A stretch of DNA of 7,531 nt from Candidatus Atribacter fermentans (GTDB lineage Bacteria > Atribacterota > Atribacteria > Atribacterales > Atribacteraceae), in contig JAAYUT010000127.1 of NCBI GenBank assembly GCA_012517485.1, positions 1 to 7,531 on the forward strand. Direction: 5' to 3'. Below are positions 5,813 to 7,531 of the stretch, piece by piece (within the stretch, counting starts at the first letter, position 1; every line of letters starts with the position of its first letter). A model generated the notes under the pieces. It worked only from the letters and a program-made list of their open reading frames with translations. It was not told where the DNA came from and did not search any database. A program made the position numbers and the translations under genes.

Positions 5813-6643
5813 ATGGAAAATTTACGTTTAAAAATTGAAGAAAGTGCTCGTTTCATTCGGGAAAGAATTGATTATTCACCAGAAATAGGTATTATCTTAG
5901 GGACTGGTTTAGGAGCTCTTGCCGATGATATTGAACTTGATCGAGTCATACCTTACGATGAAATTCCCTGGTTTCCAGTTTCTACAGTTGAGAGCCATCA
6001 TGGTAATTTCATTATTGGTGAGTTATCAGGAAAGAAAATCGTTGCCATGCAGGGGCGATTTCACTATTATGAAGGATATTCGATGAAGCAGATTACCTTC
6101 CCAGTTCGGGTTATGAAAGCGTTAGGGATTAACATATTAATAGTCAGTAATGCCGCTGGTGGAATGAATCGGAATATGAAACGCGGTGATTTAATGATTA
6201 TTTGTGATCATATCAATCTCTTCGGGGACAATCCACTTCGTGGTGAAAATGATCCCGAACTAGGACCTCGTTTTTTGGATATGTCAAATGCCTATGACCC
6301 GTATCTCATTCAATTGGCTCAACAAATAGCCCTTGAAAAAGGGATTTACGTTATGAAAGGTGTTTACGCTGCTCTTGCAGGTCCAAATTTTGAAACTCCT
6401 GCTGAATATCGTTTTTTAATTTCAATTGGTGCAGATGCAGTTGGAATGTCCACGGTGCCCGAAGTTCTCGTCGCTCGTCATGCTGGCATGAGGGTTTTTG
6501 GAGTATCGTGTATAACTGATTTGGCCATTGATGGTGTGATAGAACCGGTTTCTCATGAAATCGTCATCCAAGCTGCAAATGAAGCTCAACCAAAACTCAA
6601 ACTGCTTATTCGGGAATTGGTTGGAAGAATAAATCAAGCATGA
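5813..6643 (+). CDS. punA: Purine nucleoside phosphorylase (trimeric PNP/MTAP family)
   Basis: This enzyme splits purine nucleosides with phosphate into free base and (deoxy)ribose 1-phosphate, in purine salvage in the cytoplasm. The product has 276 residues, typical of the low-molecular-mass trimeric class. Visible motifs are the phosphate loop GIILGTGLG (26-34), ESHHGN (60-65), GRFHYYEGYS (81-90, with Arg82 and His84), SNAAGG (112-117), GPNFETPAEYR (190-200) and VGMSTVPEVLVARH (210-223). Glu194 aligns with human PNP Glu201. Forty-two residues later, where human PNP has Asn243 and most bacterial PunA also have Asn, this protein has Asp236 (CITDLAID). MTA phosphorylases also have Asp there but continue differently (TDYD), so the overall sequence fits PunA better than MTAP. 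Substrate preference should be considered open. In B. subtilis the order xerD-deoB-pupG places a phosphorylase near xerD; deoB is absent here. Confidence 0.92.
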   Translation: MENLRLKIEESARFIRERIDYSPEIGIILGTGLGALADDIELDRVIPYDEIPWFPVSTVESHHGNFIIGELSGKKIVAMQGRFHYYEGYSMKQITFPVRVMKALGINILIVSNAAGGMNRNMKRGDLMIICDHINLFGDNPLRGENDPELGPRFLDMSNAYDPYLIQLAQQIALEKGIYVMKGVYAALAGPNFETPAEYRFLISIGADAVGMSTVPEVLVARHAGMRVFGVSCITDLAIDGVIEPVSHEIVIQAANEAQPKLKLLIRELVGRINQA

Positions 6644-7101
6644 CTTCCCATTTATGGATCGCTCTTTTAAGCTTTTCTCCAATTTCAGAAATTAGAGGGT
6701 CTTTGCTTTATTGGGTATCGAATCCAGTGATTCCTTTCTGGCAAGCTCTTCTTATTTCTATTTTATTCAACCTTCTTCCTTTTTTTGTTGTCATGTATTT
6801 TCTGAATGCAATCCTTTCAGTATTTTTACAATTTCAATGGTTTCAATCCCTTTGGAATAGATTGGTGGTTACTACTCGAAAAAAATTTCAGAGATATGAG
6901 AAATGGGAGCAGATCGGTTTGACTTTTTTTATCGGAGTTCCTTTACCAATTACTGGGGTGTGGACGGGCTCTTTGATATGCTTTTTAATGGGTTGGCCAA
7001 TAAAAAGATCCTTTCCTTTTGTTTTGTTGGGTTTAGGGATTGCCTCGACTATCGTGAGCGTGATTGTTCTTTCGGGCCAAAGAGTGTTGACTCTTTTTTA
7101 A
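6640..7101 (+). CDS. Small integral membrane protein of the COG2426/PF06695 family
   Basis: The 153-residue, very hydrophobic protein belongs to the family named 'putative small multi-drug export protein'. The two signature regions are present: SFSPISEIRG at 11-20 and GVPLPITGVWTGSLICFLMG at 99-118. Hydrophobic stretches lie at about 5-25, 35-64, 93-118 and 125-145. A basic, aromatic segment (RKKFQRYEKWEQ) between them is probably cytoplasmic. Computational work has grouped PF06695 with the DedA superfamily, whose members have re-entrant loops and include lipid-carrier transporters. The acidic and Arg residues in SEIRG and the PLPITG turn fit that idea, and the drug-export name has little experimental support. 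The ATG overlaps the punA stop by 4 bases (ATGA), with only a distant GGAAG at 6623-6627, so translation is probably coupled to punA. A functional link to purine salvage is not apparent. Confidence 0.87.
   Translation: MTSHLWIALLSFSPISEIRGSLLYWVSNPVIPFWQALLISILFNLLPFFVVMYFLNAILSVFLQFQWFQSLWNRLVVTTRKKFQRYEKWEQIGLTFFIGVPLPITGVWTGSLICFLMGWPIKRSFPFVLLGLGIASTIVSVIVLSGQRVLTLF
7079..7099 (+). terminator. Candidate weak intrinsic terminator at the end of the last gene
   Basis: AAAGAGT (7079-7085) pairs perfectly with ACTCTTT (7090-7096) around a GTTG loop, and the T run continues to 7099. Equally, a GAGT/ACTC core is followed by six T. The stem is short and A/T-rich with only two G-C pairs, so termination efficiency may be low. 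It overlaps the final codons and the stop of the membrane-protein gene. Confidence 0.4.
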
Positions 7102-7118
7102 TATATATAGGGTTATGG

Positions 7119-7158
7119 TTTTCACAACGCCACATAGGAACAGGGTCTATCCTGAAAA
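7119..7158 (+). repeat. Copy 1 of a 14-base direct repeat with TTTTCA/TGAAAA ends
   Basis: GTCTATCCTGAAAA at 7145-7158 recurs exactly at 7490-7503. Both copies are preceded by a TTTTCA (here 7119-7124) that is the inverted complement of the closing TGAAAA. This gives a short unit with 6-base inverted ends. The interior differs in length and sequence between copies. The nature of the unit is unknown. Confidence 0.4.
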
Positions 7159-7208
7159 TACCAGAGTAAGTGAAAAGTAATGCAACAAAAAAGAGAAAAG
7201 CACACCCA

Positions 7209-7275
7209 CCTAACCCCCCTCAATGGAGGAATGAATTGAACAATTCCCCTCTTTTGAGGGGTGCCGCTTTACGGC
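7209..7275. repeat. Head-to-head pair of C-run/G-run palindromic units
   Basis: The segment starts with CCTAACCCCC (7209-7218), then a CCTC/GAGG hairpin (7218-7229). A perfect palindrome GAATTG-AA-CAATTC (7233-7246) follows. Next comes CCCCTC-TTTT-GAGGGG (7246-7261, 6-base perfect stem), then GCCG-CTTTA-CGGC (7263-7275). The left half resembles the unit at 7409-7438. The right half resembles its reverse complement, so two units appear joined at the central AATT palindrome, an arrangement like REP/BIME elements. No function is visible; transcribed, it would fold strongly in either direction. Confidence 0.6.
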
Positions 7276-7349
7276 GGGGATGGTACCTTTTGGTTTTTAA
7301 TGATTACCCTGAGACAATGAATAAGGAACAAAAAATTTTGATAAATGAG

Positions 7350-7384
7350 ATTACCACGTCGCATAGAACGCTCCTTGCCATGAC
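7350..7384. repeat. Possible dispersed repeat fragment with CCACGT and CTTGCCATGAC
   Basis: From memory, the stretch resembles a class of intergenic repeat with GATTGCCACG near one end and GCAATGAC near the other, seen in many environmental bacterial genomes. Here it reads GATTACCACGTCGC (7350-7363) and CTTGCCATGAC (7374-7384). A related inverted sequence, GTCATAACGTGGCAAG, lies at 7471-7486. The match is imperfect, so the element may be degenerate. Confidence 0.35.
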
Positions 7385-7408
7385 TGAGCAGGAATAATTT
7401 CAAATCCC

Positions 7409-7438
7409 CCTAACCCCCTTTTTGAAAGGGGGAAATTG
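7409..7438. repeat. Single C-run/G-run palindromic unit
   Basis: CCTAACCCCC (7409-7418) is identical to 7209-7218. The hairpin CCCCCTTT-TTG-AAAGGGGG (7414-7432) has a perfect 8-base stem, and the unit closes with AAATTG. It is the single form of the unit found as a head-to-head pair at 7209-7275. There is no T-run directly after the stem on the + strand, so it does not look like a standard intrinsic terminator. Confidence 0.6.
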
Positions 7439-7452
7439 ATTTCTGAAAAGTG

Positions 7453-7503
7453 TTTTCATTCTTAACTGGTGTCATAACGTGGCAAGAATGTCTATCCTGA
7501 AAA
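7453..7503 (+). repeat. Copy 2 of the 14-base direct repeat with TTTTCA/TGAAAA ends
   Basis: TTTTCA at 7453-7458 opens the unit and GTCTATCCTGAAAA at 7490-7503 closes it, as in copy 1. An additional TGAAAA at 7444-7449 forms a small palindrome with the opening TTTTCA around GTG. The interior contains GTCATAACGTGGCAAG, related in inverted orientation to the element at 7350-7384, so repeats may be nested. Confidence 0.4.
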
Positions 7504-7509
7504 CCCACA

Positions 7510-7527
7510 GGCATGATAAATCAAGCC
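7510..7527. repeat. Imperfect palindrome at the window edge
   Basis: GGCATGAT-AA-ATCAAGCC has 8-base arms with one mismatch and is followed by CCTA at the last base of the window. From memory, it resembles the widespread intergenic repeat type with GGC-TGATAAATCA-GCCCCTA. It is probably cut by the window end. Confidence 0.35.
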
Positions 7528-7531
7528 CCTA

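Larger units (their letters stand above)
7102..7531. other. Gene-free region built of intergenic repeats
   Basis: No credible gene is seen on either strand in these 430 bases. The one open frame of length (7170-7397, 75 codons) reads through C-run/G-run repeats. It gives a peptide (PPNPPQWRNELNNSPLLRG) of the kind that arises when such repeats are translated. Composition changes sharply from the genes before it: poly-C and poly-G blocks appear that are absent upstream. Individual repeat elements are listed separately. No tRNA, rRNA or CRISPR structure was recognised. Confidence 0.65.

Noticed and set aside
7170..7397. 75-codon open frame in the tail region
   Set aside because: It crosses the C-run/G-run repeats, has no ribosome site, and the peptide is typical of translated intergenic repeats.
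7414..7432. Strong hairpin read as a terminator
   Set aside because: The 8-base stem is followed by AAATTGATTT rather than a T run on the + strand, and it matches a repeat unit present elsewhere in the same gap.
7201..7440. Possible CRISPR array or tandem repeat
   Set aside because: The repeated blocks are only two or three, inverted relative to each other and not evenly spaced by unique spacers. No cas gene is present.

Overview
The window is an AT-rich, gene-dense stretch of a bacterial chromosome with all genes on the + strand. It holds one 5'-truncated gene, seven complete genes, and a gene-free tail of about 430 bases made of short intergenic repeats. ExbB, ExbD and a TonB-like membrane anchor point to a diderm (two-membrane) bacterium. 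The DUF3048 (YerB-type) domain, the Cys-rich Lgt signature and the xerD-punA adjacency resemble Firmicutes and related anaerobic lineages. This mix would fit a group such as Atribacterota or Synergistota, but that is a weak inference and I cannot place the organism.

Region 1 (1-4088) is an envelope module. A tetratricopeptide-repeat protein is followed, after a likely promoter and a strong Shine-Dalgarno site, by exbB, exbD and a 486-residue protein. That protein starts like TonB (short cytoplasmic end, one membrane helix, Pro/Gln/Glu-rich linker) but ends in a DUF3048/YerB domain instead of a TonB C-terminal domain. It is the most unusual item here and suggests a proton-motive-force-driven DUF3048 protein of unknown function.

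Region 2 (4088-5726) continues with no gap into lgt (prolipoprotein diacylglyceryl transferase) and xerD (tyrosine recombinase for chromosome dimer resolution). From exbB to xerD every junction is an overlap or a 2-base gap, so these five genes probably form one transcript.

Region 3 (5727-7101) has an 86-base AT-rich gap with promoter-like elements. It is followed by punA (trimeric-type purine nucleoside phosphorylase) and, overlapping it by 4 bases, a small membrane protein of the COG2426/PF06695 family. The phosphorylase carries Asp at the position equivalent to human PNP Asn243, which predicts a different base preference. A weak terminator-like hairpin lies at the end of the last gene.

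Region 4 (7102-7531) contains no credible gene. It holds C-run/G-run hairpin units (one head-to-head pair and one single unit), two copies of a 14-base direct repeat, and other palindromic fragments, consistent with a mosaic of dispersed intergenic repeats.
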